A stretch of DNA of 64,000 nucleotides, taken from the NCBI RefSeq assembly GCF_001005085.2, contig NZ_LBMU02000038.1:62001-126000 (forward strand), read 5' to 3'. The notes beneath the pieces are model-generated. The model worked only from the letters and a program-made list of their open reading frames with translations, ran no database searches and was not told the DNA's origin. Source of the stretch: Streptomyces humi (GTDB lineage: Bacteria; Actinomycetota; Actinomycetes; Streptomycetales; Streptomycetaceae). The position numbers and the translations under genes are program-made. The stretch's first letter is position 1. Each line of letters begins with the position of its first letter. Positions 50,756-59,210 of the stretch are shown here, piece after piece.

Positions 50756-51823
50756 CTACTCGAACTCGGTCCCGCCCTTGCGCGTCAGGTACGCGCCGCT
50801 CACCGCCTTGGCTATGGCGCGGCCCCCGGTCACCGGGCTGTACCGCTCCACCGTCGGCCGGATCACCACGCCCTCCCGCAGGTGCAGACCCCGCCCGGAC
50901 ACGGTCTCGCGGCCGGTGGCGACCTCCAGCACCCGCTCGATGTCGTACGGCCCCTCGAACAGCCGGGGCACCAGTGGCAGTTCCCCCTCCAGGAACTCCG
51001 CCGCGTCCAGCCACCGCACCGCCCCGTCGATCTCCGCGGAGACGTCGAACGCGGCGTACCCGAGCGACTCCCGCCGGCCGTCGGCGCCGTACGCCAGGTC
51101 CTGGACACCCGCGCCGTACACCTCGCCGAAGATCCCGATACGGCGGGCGCCCAGCCGGGCGGCGAGGCGCGCGGCCGTCCCGGCGACGTCGTGGGCCCGC
51201 ACGGCCCGCCAGTACAGGTTGCGCGGGTCCTCCTTGAGCGCCAGCGACCTGGCGCCGAAGCCCTTGGAGGAGACGTGCACCCGGTCCTCGTCGGCGAGGT
51301 AGGTGAGCAGGCACGCCGAGCCGTGGATCTTCTCGGTGAGGACCACCGGTTCGCCGGACTCGAAGATGCCGGGATAGCGCTGGATGTTCTCGATGTCGAC
51401 CCACGGCATCAGTCCGGGCGCGGACTCGACCTCGCCGTCCATGGTCGGCGGAACGGGCGGCACCCACTTGACGATGCCCAGTGTCCCGGCGAAGTCGGTG
51501 CCCTCGGCCGCCGCGCGCGCCAGGTCCACGCCCGCCAGCGCCTTCGGCCGGCAGACGATCCCCTGGGACAGCTCACCGCGCAGCCGGACCGCCCGCACCC
51601 GGTCGGAGCCGCTGCCGGCCAACCGCCCGGTCAGCCCCAGCTCCTCGATCAGCCCGGCCGGGAGCACGGACTGCTCGGGGATGTACACGGCGGCCTCGCC
51701 GGTACGGTAGGCGCCCTTGGCGACGACCGCGCGGTACAGGCCCACCTGGGCCAGCTCCAGCGCGTCGGCGTTGGGGTGTTCGTGCACGGTCAAAACCTCG
51801 GCGGTGACGCGCAGCGTCGACAT
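50756..51823 (-). CDS. ATP-dependent RNA ligase of the DraRnl (Rnl5) type
   Basis: 355 residues from ATG 51823. The N-terminal OB-like module (RVTAEVLTVHEHPNADALELAQVG, residues 5-100) sits in front of the nucleotidyltransferase domain. Motif I is EKIHGSACLL with adenylated Lys165; motif IIIa-like IGIFGEVYGAGVQDLAYG, motif IV REGVVIRP and motif V AIAKAVSGAYL follow. This order (OB first) is that of Deinococcus radiodurans RNA ligase, which seals 3'-OH/5'-phosphate nicks in RNA. No helicase or nuclease partner lies beside it. An RNA-repair role is inferred from the family. Confidence 0.88.
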   Translation of the reverse strand: MSTLRVTAEVLTVHEHPNADALELAQVGLYRAVVAKGAYRTGEAAVYIPEQSVLPAGLIEELGLTGRLAGSGSDRVRAVRLRGELSQGIVCRPKALAGVDLARAAAEGTDFAGTLGIVKWVPPVPPTMDGEVESAPGLMPWVDIENIQRYPGIFESGEPVVLTEKIHGSACLLTYLADEDRVHVSSKGFGARSLALKEDPRNLYWRAVRAHDVAGTAARLAARLGARRIGIFGEVYGAGVQDLAYGADGRRESLGYAAFDVSAEIDGAVRWLDAAEFLEGELPLVPRLFEGPYDIERVLEVATGRETVSGRGLHLREGVVIRPTVERYSPVTGGRAIAKAVSGAYLTRKGGTEFE

Positions 51824-51963
51824 CGGTGCTCCTGCGGTTCCTCAGACGGGTGTCATCGCCCCCAACTGTCCGTACCGGAAAGGGGTGGAACCAGCGGTTT
51901 CACGACTGCTACCGTCTCCCGCGCAGTTGGGGGGTGCGGCATCCCCGACGCACCCCCACGTGG

Positions 51964-52566
51964 TCAGGCCGACATGAGCAGCCGCCCGCGCCTGGCGTAG
52001 GCCAGGGCTTCGGCGGTGAGTACCGGACGCGGCACCAGGATCCCGCAGTCCGCGCAGACCGGACCGGCGGAGGGCTCGTGGTCCAGGTCGTACTTCCAGA
52101 TGAGGCGCTCCCCTTCGCACACCGGGCAGCCCGTACCCGGTTCGCGCTCCAGGGCGGCGATCAGCCGTCGCAGCACCTCGGCCAGTGGTTCGTCGGGGTG
52201 GACCCGTGGGTCGTCGCACCAGGCCACTCCGAATCCGCCCCAGGTCAGCCGGTGCCAGTCGTCCACGCTGCCCGGGCGGCGCAGCCCGTCGTGCTTCTCC
52301 TTCTTGCGGCGCGAGGCGAAGTCGACCTCGTAGGCGAGCCAGACCGCCCGCGCCTCCTCCAACTCCTCCAGCGCGCCCACGAGACGCACCGGATCGGGGG
52401 ACCTGTCCTCAGGACCGAACCCGGCCCGCGCACACAGATGGTCCCAGGTCGCGCGGTGCCCGTAAGGAGCGAACCGCTCCAGGCACTTGCGCAGCGAGTA
52501 ACGCCGCAGCGCCAGATCACACCGCGGGTCTCGCACCTGTCTCGCCAGACTCCGGAAACCGGCCAT
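51964..52566 (-). CDS. Zinc-ribbon protein of unknown function
   Basis: 200 residues from ATG 52566. The first 130 residues are Arg/Trp-rich and helical (AGFRSLARQVRDPRCDLALRRYSLRKCLERFAPYGHRATWDHLC; WLAYEVDFASRRKKEKHDGLRRPGSVDDWHRLTWGGFG). The C-terminal part has a CPVCEGERL...GPVCADCG pair of Cys-x2-Cys knuckles that should bind one zinc. There is no signal or membrane helix. I recognise no family. It lies 140 bp upstream of the RNA ligase on the same strand and may be functionally linked. Confidence 0.7.
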   Translation of the reverse strand: MAGFRSLARQVRDPRCDLALRRYSLRKCLERFAPYGHRATWDHLCARAGFGPEDRSPDPVRLVGALEELEEARAVWLAYEVDFASRRKKEKHDGLRRPGSVDDWHRLTWGGFGVAWCDDPRVHPDEPLAEVLRRLIAALEREPGTGCPVCEGERLIWKYDLDHEPSAGPVCADCGILVPRPVLTAEALAYARRGRLLMSA

Positions 52567-52835
52567 CGCCCTGCACCTCCGTCACACCTGCACCTGTACT
52601 TCGGTCACTTCGGCGTCGCCGCACGGACTTCGCGCGGCGTTGCTGTATAGACGTATCGACACTCGAATCGGCTCCATCCGATTTCCGATGCCGCCCATAA
52701 GGCCGCCCGCCTTGACCGGCGGCCGGTGTCGCCGGCCGGTCCGGCGACCATCCCAAAACTTGACGCATGTTCATCTTCAATCTCGGGGATACCGGCGGTA
52801 ACGTCCGGCACCACCCCTCGTCCAGAGGAGATGTC
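52567..52835. other. 269-bp upstream region of the acylase gene
   Basis: No gene is seen. TTGACG at 52760-52765 lies in an AT-richer patch (CCCAAAACTTGACGCATG) about 70 bp before the acylase ATG and is a candidate -35 box, but no good -10 follows at the right distance. GC-rich arms CCGGCGGCCGG...CCGGCCGGTCCGG near 52710-52745 can form a hairpin. Confidence 0.3.
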
Positions 52836-55619
52836 ATGCAACGACGCACCAGACATCACGCGTTGTTCGACAAGTTGAGAACTCCCCGCAGGCTCCCCGG
52901 GTTCCTGAAAGCCGCATCCGTATGCGCGCTGATAGCCGGGCTGCTCTCCCCGCTCGCCCAGACCCCCGCCGCGGCGGCGGCCTCCAACGACTACTGCGGC
53001 GGCCAGTGCTCGGACATCCTGCCGCCCGGCGAGAACGGCAACGCCACCCTCGCCCAGATCCTGCTCAACCAGGCCTTCGGCACCCAGCCCAGCCACGCCG
53101 AGGACCAGCTGGGCCCCTACGCCAACCTGGCCACCGGCTATTCCACCCTCACCGACGCGAAGATCAACACGTTCTTCAACGACGCGTCGTTCGGGGTCGC
53201 CTCGAGTCAAGTCGCCTCCACGGAGAGCCCGGCCGGCCGCAGCGACGTGACCATCGTCCGCGACAAGGCGACCGGGGTGCCTCATATCACCGGTACCACC
53301 AGATACGGCACCGAGTTCGGCGCCGGGTATGCCGCCGCTGAGGACCGGCTGTGGCTCATGGACGTGTTCCGGCACGTCGGGCGCGGCCAGCTCACCACCT
53401 TCGCCGGCGGCGTAGCCTCCAACCAGGGCCTGGAGCAGGAGTTCTACCGCAACGCGCCCTACACCGAGGCCGACCTCCAGGCCCAGATCGACAACGCCGT
53501 CGCCAACAACGGCACCCGCGGCCAGCAGGCCCTCGCGGACGCCGACGCCTACCTGGACGGCATCAACTCCTACATCGACGCCTCCGACAGCGGCCGCTAC
53601 TTCCCCGGTGAGTACGTGCTGACCGGTCACAAGGACTCGATCACCAACGCCGGCACGATCGACCACTTCAAGATCACCGACCTGGTGGCGCTGGCCTCCG
53701 TGATCGGCACGCTGTTCGGCTCCGGCGGCGGTGGCGAGGTCAACAACGCCATCTCGCTGCTCGCCGCCCAGGAGCAGTACGGCGTGACGGAGGGCACCAA
53801 GGTCTGGGAGTCGTTCCGGGAACGCAACGACCCCGAGGCCGTGCTCACCGTCCACAACGGCGAGAGCTTCCCCTACGGCACCAAGCCCAGCAGCCCGCAG
53901 GGCGAGGCGCTGCCCGACGCCGGGTCGGTGACGACCGAGCCACTGGTGTACAACGCCACCGGCACCGGTGCCGACCAGAGCGCGAGCGCCGCCTCCGCCG
54001 CGGCGACCGCGACCGCGCTCAGCTCGGCCAAGCGCGGGATGTCGAACGCCCTGGTGGTCAGCGGCAAGTACACCGCGAGCGGGCACCCGATCGCCGTCTT
54101 CGGGCCGCAGACCGGCTACTTCGCCCCACAGCTGCTCATGCTCCAGGAGATCCAGGGCCCGGGCATCAGCGCCCGCGGCGCCTCCTTCGCCGGCCTGAGC
54201 ATGTACGTCGAACTCGGCCGTGGCCAGGACTACTCGTGGTCCGCGACCACGTCCGGCCAGGACATCATCGACAGCTACGCCGTCGAACTCTGCCAGGACG
54301 ACTACCACTACCTGTACCACGGCACCTGCACGGCCATGGACAAGGTCGAGCAGGCGAACTCCTGGAAGCCGACCACGGCCGACGGCACGGCCGCCGGCTC
54401 GTACACCATGCGGGTCTGGAAGACGAAGTACGGACCGGTCGAGTACCGGGCCACCGTCGGCGGGAAGAAGGTCGCCTACACCACCCTGCGCTCCTCCTAC
54501 ATGCACGAGGCCGACTCGATCATCGGCTTCCAGATGCTCAACGATCCCAGCTATGTGAACAGCCCCGGGACCTTCCAGAGCGCGGTGCAGCACATCAACT
54601 ACACCTTCAACTGGTTCTACGCCGACTCCTCGCACACCGCGTACTACAACAGCGGCAACAACCCGGTGCGCCCGAGCGGGGTGGACCCCGAGTTCCCGGT
54701 CTGGGGCCAGGCCGCGTACGAGTGGCAGAACTGGGACCCGACCACCAACACGGCCGACTACACCCCGGCCTCCCAGCACCCCCAGTCCGTCGACCAGGAC
54801 TACTACATCTCCTGGAACAACAAGCAGGCGCTCAACTACACGACCGCCAGCTGGGGCGACGGTTCGGTCCACCGGGGCAACCTCCTCGACGACCGGGTGA
54901 AGAAACTCGTGGCCGCCGGAGGCGTCACCCGCTCCTCGCTTGTCAAGGCCATGGCAGACGCGTCACTCACCGACCTGCGGGCCGAGGACGTGCTGCCGGA
55001 CCTGCTGAAGGTGATCAACAGCAGTACGGTCACCGACTCCACCGCCGCCGCGGCCGTCACCAAACTCCAGACCTGGCTGACGGCGGGCGGCAAGCGCACC
55101 GAGACGTCGGCGGGCTCGAAGACCTACGCCAACTCCGACGCCATCCGGATCCTCGACGCCTGGTGGCCCCTGCTGGTGAAGGCCGAGTTCCAGCCCGGCC
55201 TCGGTGACGACCTGTACACCGCGCTCACCGCCAACCTGCCCATCGACGAGGCTCCCTGGGCCGCACACGGGCCCACCGGCTCGCACGCCGGCAGCTCCTA
55301 CCAGTACGGCTGGTGGAGTTATGTCGACAAGGACGTCCGCTCCGTGCTCGGGCAGAGCGTGTCCGGACCGCTGGCCGAGCAGTACTGCGGTGGCGGCAGC
55401 CTCAGCTCCTGCCGCGACATCCTCATCAGCACCCTGAAGACGGCGGCCGGCACCAGTGCCTCCACCGTCTACCCCGGGGACTCGCTGTGCTCGGCGGGCG
55501 ACCAGTGGTGCGCCGACTCGATCGTCCAGCGCACCCTGGGCGGCATCAAGCACTACAACATCAGCTGGCAGAACCGGCCGACCTTCCAGCAGGTGGTGGA
55601 GTACACGTCACACCGGTGA
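52836..55619 (+). CDS. Secreted penicillin acylase-family Ntn hydrolase (acyl-homoserine lactone or lactam acylase type)
   Basis: 927 residues from ATG 52836, with AGAGGAG upstream. The signal peptide (GFLKAASVCALIAGLLSPLAQTPAAAAA) ends near residue 50. The alpha chain includes DVTIVRDKATGVPHITGTTRYGTEFGAGYAAAEDRLWLMDVFRHVGRG, the S45 peptidase signature. A spacer of small residues ends at GMS-NALVVSGKYTASGHPIAVFGP, where Ser403 should become the N-terminal nucleophile of the beta chain after self-cleavage. SWSATTSGQDIIDSYAVEL follows. Family members cleave penicillins, AHLs, cephalosporins or capsaicin-like amides. Cys-rich spots (DYCGGQC, EQYCGGGSLSSCRD, SLCSAGDQWCAD) suggest disulfides. 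Substrate unknown. Confidence 0.93.
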   Translation: MQRRTRHHALFDKLRTPRRLPGFLKAASVCALIAGLLSPLAQTPAAAAASNDYCGGQCSDILPPGENGNATLAQILLNQAFGTQPSHAEDQLGPYANLATGYSTLTDAKINTFFNDASFGVASSQVASTESPAGRSDVTIVRDKATGVPHITGTTRYGTEFGAGYAAAEDRLWLMDVFRHVGRGQLTTFAGGVASNQGLEQEFYRNAPYTEADLQAQIDNAVANNGTRGQQALADADAYLDGINSYIDASDSGRYFPGEYVLTGHKDSITNAGTIDHFKITDLVALASVIGTLFGSGGGGEVNNAISLLAAQEQYGVTEGTKVWESFRERNDPEAVLTVHNGESFPYGTKPSSPQGEALPDAGSVTTEPLVYNATGTGADQSASAASAAATATALSSAKRGMSNALVVSGKYTASGHPIAVFGPQTGYFAPQLLMLQEIQGPGISARGASFAGLSMYVELGRGQDYSWSATTSGQDIIDSYAVELCQDDYHYLYHGTCTAMDKVEQANSWKPTTADGTAAGSYTMRVWKTKYGPVEYRATVGGKKVAYTTLRSSYMHEADSIIGFQMLNDPSYVNSPGTFQSAVQHINYTFNWFYADSSHTAYYNSGNNPVRPSGVDPEFPVWGQAAYEWQNWDPTTNTADYTPASQHPQSVDQDYYISWNNKQALNYTTASWGDGSVHRGNLLDDRVKKLVAAGGVTRSSLVKAMADASLTDLRAEDVLPDLLKVINSSTVTDSTAAAAVTKLQTWLTAGGKRTETSAGSKTYANSDAIRILDAWWPLLVKAEFQPGLGDDLYTALTANLPIDEAPWAAHGPTGSHAGSSYQYGWWSYVDKDVRSVLGQSVSGPLAEQYCGGGSLSSCRDILISTLKTAAGTSASTVYPGDSLCSAGDQWCADSIVQRTLGGIKHYNISWQNRPTFQQVVEYTSHR

Positions 55620-55647
55620 CACGGCAGGACACGGGAACGGCGGCGGG

Positions 55648-56967
55648 TCACGCGACGCGCCCCGCCGCCAGCACCAACCGCGCCAGCTCGGGGTGCACGA
55701 TGTCGCTGTGCGCCCCGGTCGGCGGCCCGCCCCGCCGCACCACCGCCGCCGCGTCGACGTTCACGCAACCCGGCGCGGCGAGCGGTCCGCGCAGCGCCGC
55801 CGCCAGGTCCAGTGACCGTGTACCCGGCACCGCCTGGACGCCGTCGTGGCCCATCGCGCCCCACCGGTCGCCCAGCATCCCCGCCAGGTCCGCGCCGAGC
55901 GCCGACTCGCAGTCGTCCGCCGTCCGGGAGGCCAGCGGATAGAACGTGCCGAGCGCCCCGTCGAAGTGGGAGTAACAGCACACCAGTGGCCCGTCGATGC
56001 GGTTCTGCTGGCCATGCAGCACCCCGCCCGCCCGCGGGTCGTGCGGCAGCCGGGCGGCGAACGCGTAGTGCGAGAAGGCCCCTTGCAGCAGCGTCACGGA
56101 CTTCACCGTGCGCACCCCGTCGGGCAGCCCGCGCAGCGCGAACGACACCAGCCGACCGCCGAAGCTGTGCCCGACCAGATGCACCCGCACCTCCGGCGCC
56201 GCCTGCGCCAACTGCCCGACCACCCGGCCGAGGCCACGCTCCCCGACGGTCCCCGCCCGCCGTTTCATCGCCCAGTACGTCGCCTGCCGCAGCAGTTCCT
56301 TCGCCCCGTCCCACGGGTTCGGCAGGGCGAACCCGGCCGCGTCCGGGCCCTCCCGCGGGGACGTCAGCGCCTGCGCGAACTCCTCGCACAGCTCCGTGGC
56401 CGCCGTACCGAACAGCACCGGCTCGCTCTCCGGGACGCCCTCCGCGAGGGTGTCCGCCGCGAACAGGGGCTGCGGTCCGCCGGGGAGGACCTCGACCAGC
56501 AGCCGTACCAGGCGCCCGAACTCCTCCAGTTCGGCGGCCGGCCGCTGGTCCAGCATCCGGGAGAGCTGATCGACCACCGTGGCCCGCCCCGGGAAGGTCT
56601 CCAGCAGCGCGTGCCGGGTGTCCTTGTCGAGGACGGGCGCCGGGGACTCCTCGGCCTCCGTGGCCACCACCGACTTGGGGAAGTCGGGGATCGGCTCGTC
56701 GCAGAACCGCATCGACGGCCAGATCACTCCGACGTACCCGAGCGCCGCCCTCGGCGCGAGCTTCGGCATCGGGGCGAAGAACCGCCGGTACAGGGCGGTC
56801 GCGCCGGACCGGTCGTTGTTCCAGCCGTGCGCGAAGACGACCAGGTCGCGTACGCCGTGCCCCGTGACCTCGTCCAGCAGCCGGTCGCGTTCGGCGCCGT
56901 CCGGATCCCCGTCCGCGTCGAAGGTCAGCTCCCAGTAAGGAGCCACACTCATCCCAGGATCCGCCAT
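55648..56967 (-). CDS. Alpha/beta-hydrolase fold protein
   Basis: 439 residues from ATG 56967, chosen because GAGGAG lies seven bases upstream; an in-frame ATG at 57036 would add 23 residues. It starts PYWELTFDADGDPDGAERDRLLDEVTGHGVRDLVVFAHGWNNDRSGATALYRRFF, an oxyanion-type HG motif (AHGWNN), and has the nucleophile elbow VRVHLVGHSFGGRLVSFALRG, with Ser in GHSFGG. Later HFDGALGTFYPLAS supplies an Asp and a C-terminal HSDIVHPE a His. There is no signal peptide, so it is cytoplasmic. Substrate unknown. It converges on the acylase gene and follows the muramidase gene on the minus strand with a gap of 79 bp. Confidence 0.85.
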   Translation of the reverse strand: MADPGMSVAPYWELTFDADGDPDGAERDRLLDEVTGHGVRDLVVFAHGWNNDRSGATALYRRFFAPMPKLAPRAALGYVGVIWPSMRFCDEPIPDFPKSVVATEAEESPAPVLDKDTRHALLETFPGRATVVDQLSRMLDQRPAAELEEFGRLVRLLVEVLPGGPQPLFAADTLAEGVPESEPVLFGTAATELCEEFAQALTSPREGPDAAGFALPNPWDGAKELLRQATYWAMKRRAGTVGERGLGRVVGQLAQAAPEVRVHLVGHSFGGRLVSFALRGLPDGVRTVKSVTLLQGAFSHYAFAARLPHDPRAGGVLHGQQNRIDGPLVCCYSHFDGALGTFYPLASRTADDCESALGADLAGMLGDRWGAMGHDGVQAVPGTRSLDLAAALRGPLAAPGCVNVDAAAVVRRGGPPTGAHSDIVHPELARLVLAAGRVA

Positions 56968-57046
56968 ACCAGGCTCCTCGTCCCCGAACCGGTGCGATGT
57001 GGGCGCATCGTCCCGCTCCGGGGCAACATTGGCCATACACCGCGCC

Positions 57047-58282
57047 TCACCTGTAGAGGAGAAATTCCTTTCGCGTCCGGCGGAACGCGGCGAGTTCGTC
57101 CTGCCAGGCGCCGGAGATCTCGTCCGGGCCGGCGCCCGCGTCGACCATCGTGCGGACGGTCGTGGATCCGGTGAGCGTGTCGATCCAGTGGTCCGGCCGC
57201 CAGGCGAACCCGCTCCACACCTTCTTCGCGGTGACGAGCAGGGCGACGCCGGTGCGCACGGGGTCGTAGGCGGCCCGGTCGTGGACGTGGATCTGCACCC
57301 CGCCGACCGTCCTGCCCTGGAACTTGGAGAACGTCGGAGCGAAGTACGCCTCCCTGAACCGCACGCCCGGCAGCGCGAGTCCGTCGGCCGCGGCGGCCCA
57401 GCGGGCGTCGACGCCCTCCGCGCCGAGGAGTTCGAAGGGGCGGGTGGTGCCGCGCCCCTCGGAGAGGTTCGTGCCCTCGAAGAGACAGGTCCCGGAGTAC
57501 ACCAGCGCGGTGTCCGGGGTGGGCATGTTGGGGCTCGGCGGGACCCACGGCAGGCCGTAGGCGTCGTAGAAGAGGTCGCGGTGCCAGCCGGACATCGCCA
57601 CGACGTCCAGGGCGACCGGCCTGCCCAGGAAACGCGCGTTGAACAGCTTCGCGAGTTCGGCGACGGTCATGCCGTGCGCCTGCGCGATCGGCTGCCGGCC
57701 GACGAAACTGGCGAACTCCTTGTGCAGCACCGGGCCCTGGGCGGCGCGGCCGGTCACCGGGTTCGGGCGGTCCAGCACGACGAAGCGCTTGCCGGCCAGG
57801 CGCGCCGCCTCCATGCAGTCGTACAGCGTCCAGATGTACGTGTAGAAGCGGGCGCCGACGTCCTGGATGTCGAAGACGACCGTGTCGACGCCGGAGGCGG
57901 TGAAGACGTCGGCGAGGGGCTGACCGCTCTTGAGGTAGGTGTCGTAGACGGGGAGGCCGGTCGCCGGGTCGTCGTGGCGGCCCTCGGAGCCGCCGGCCTG
58001 GGCGGTGCCGCGGAAGCCGTGCTCGGGCCCGAAGACGGCCGTGAGTCGCACGCGGGGGTCGGCGTGCATGACGTCGACGATGTGGCGGACGTCCTGGGTG
58101 ATGCCGGTGGGGTTGGTGACGATGCCGACCTTCTGGCCGCCGAGCAGAGAGTAGCCGTCGGCGGCGAGACGGTCGAAACCGGTGTGGAGGGTGCCGTGGG
58201 AGTCGGCTGTGGTGGCCGGCGTCGCCGTGAGTGAGGCGGTTGCCGTGGCGGCGGTGAGCAGAGCTCTTCTGGACAGGCGCAT
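57047..58282 (-). CDS. namZ: Exported exo-beta-N-acetylmuramidase-like protein (NamZ, DUF1343, GH171)
   Basis: 411 residues from ATG 58282. The leader MRLSRRALLTAATATASLTATPATTADS has a twin-arginine-like SRRALL motif. The core is DUF1343: GYSLLGGQKVGIVTNPTGIT, RLTAVFGPEHGFRGTAQAGG, DTVVFDIQDVGARFYTYIWTLYDCMEAA, FVVLDRPNPVTG, GWHRDLFYDAYGLPWVPPSPNMPTPDTALVYSGTCLFEGTNLSEGRGTTRPFELLGAEGVD. Bacillus subtilis NamZ of this family removes terminal MurNAc from peptidoglycan fragments (GH171), with Glu residues in GPEHG and FEGTN as likely active-site parts. Here it probably acts in the envelope in wall recycling. Confidence 0.9.
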   Translation of the reverse strand: MRLSRRALLTAATATASLTATPATTADSHGTLHTGFDRLAADGYSLLGGQKVGIVTNPTGITQDVRHIVDVMHADPRVRLTAVFGPEHGFRGTAQAGGSEGRHDDPATGLPVYDTYLKSGQPLADVFTASGVDTVVFDIQDVGARFYTYIWTLYDCMEAARLAGKRFVVLDRPNPVTGRAAQGPVLHKEFASFVGRQPIAQAHGMTVAELAKLFNARFLGRPVALDVVAMSGWHRDLFYDAYGLPWVPPSPNMPTPDTALVYSGTCLFEGTNLSEGRGTTRPFELLGAEGVDARWAAAADGLALPGVRFREAYFAPTFSKFQGRTVGGVQIHVHDRAAYDPVRTGVALLVTAKKVWSGFAWRPDHWIDTLTGSTTVRTMVDAGAGPDEISGAWQDELAAFRRTRKEFLLYR

Positions 58283-58379
58283 GGGGGTCGCCTCCGTGGT
58301 CGTCCGGGCGCGGGTCGGTGGGGGCTGGTCGCGCGGTTCCCCGCGCCCCTAGGTTGGACCGGTCACCCTTCCCTTTACA

Positions 58380-58395
58380 CATACCGACTGGTTAG
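58380..58395 (+). promoter_or_regulatory. Operator-like site CATACC-GACT-GGTTAG upstream of the SDR gene
   Basis: CATACC (58380-58385), GACT, GGTTAG (58390-58395): same 6-4-6 layout and left half-site as 34906-34921 and 63864-63879, with the right arm degenerate. It lies 50 bp before the SDR ATG. It probably binds a TetR repressor, perhaps the one encoded at 60913. Confidence 0.5.
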
Positions 58396-58445
58396 TCTGG
58401 CCGCTGCTGGGGCCGTGTCGTGTCGCGTCGTGTCGAAGGAGACCG

Positions 58446-59210
58446 ATGGTGGGAGCCGTGCAGGATGCCGGAGTCGTGGTCACCGGGGCGGGAGGTGGCA
58501 TCGGGGCCGCCCTCGCCCGGCGGTTCGCCGCCGAGGGGGCCCGGGTCGTCGTGAACGACCTGGACGGGGACAGGGCCGCCGCCGTCGCCGAGGAGATCGG
58601 CGGTATCGCTCTCGCGGGTGACGCGTCCGGCATCGTCGGGGCCGCCCGGGACGCGCTCGGCGGGACCGTCGACGTCTACTGCGCCAACGCCGGGCTCGGT
58701 TCCGGCGGGTCCGAGGCGGCCGACGCGGCCGTGTGGGCCTCGGCCTGGGACGTCAACGTCATGGCGCACGTACGGGCCGCCCAGGAACTGGTGCCCGACT
58801 GGCTGGAGCGGGGCAGCGGGCGGTTCGTGTCGACCGTCTCCGCCGCCGGGCTGCTCACCATGATCGGCGCGGCGCCCTACAGCGTGACCAAGCACGGCGC
58901 GTACGCCTTCGCCGAGTGGCTGTCGCTGACCTACCGGCACCGTGGCCTGAAGGTGCACGCCATCTGCCCGCAGGGCGTCCGTACCGACATGCTCGCCGCC
59001 ACCGGCAGCGCGGGCGACATCGTGCTCCAGCCGACCGCCATCGAGCCGGAGGCCGTCGCGGACGCGCTGTTCAAGGGGATGGCGGAGGACCGGTTCCTGA
59101 TCCTGCCGCATCCGGAGGTGGCCGGGTTCTACCAGGCCCGGGCGGCCGACCCGGACCGCTGGCTGACGAACATGAACCACATCCAGCAGAAGTGGGAGGC
59201 CACCCGGTGA
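58446..59210 (+). CDS. Short-chain dehydrogenase/reductase
   Basis: 254 residues; GAAGGAG lies four bases before ATG 58446. Cofactor-binding VVVTGAGGGIGAALARRFAAEGARVVVNDLD (Asp at the end of strand 2 favours NAD), CANAGLG (NAG motif), catalytic Ser in VSTVSAAG and YSVTKHG (YxxxK). The C-terminal part has RTDMLAATG and a substrate lid. It heads the operon with the acyl-CoA ligase gene (GTGA overlap) and so probably oxidises or reduces a hydroxy- or ketoacyl intermediate. Confidence 0.93.
   Translation: MVGAVQDAGVVVTGAGGGIGAALARRFAAEGARVVVNDLDGDRAAAVAEEIGGIALAGDASGIVGAARDALGGTVDVYCANAGLGSGGSEAADAAVWASAWDVNVMAHVRAAQELVPDWLERGSGRFVSTVSAAGLLTMIGAAPYSVTKHGAYAFAEWLSLTYRHRGLKVHAICPQGVRTDMLAATGSAGDIVLQPTAIEPEAVADALFKGMAEDRFLILPHPEVAGFYQARAADPDRWLTNMNHIQQKWEATR

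Noticed and set aside
52605..54872. Long minus-strand frame opposite the acylase gene
   Set aside because: Its Gly/Val-rich repetitive composition is a mirror of the acylase codons, and no start signal is seen.
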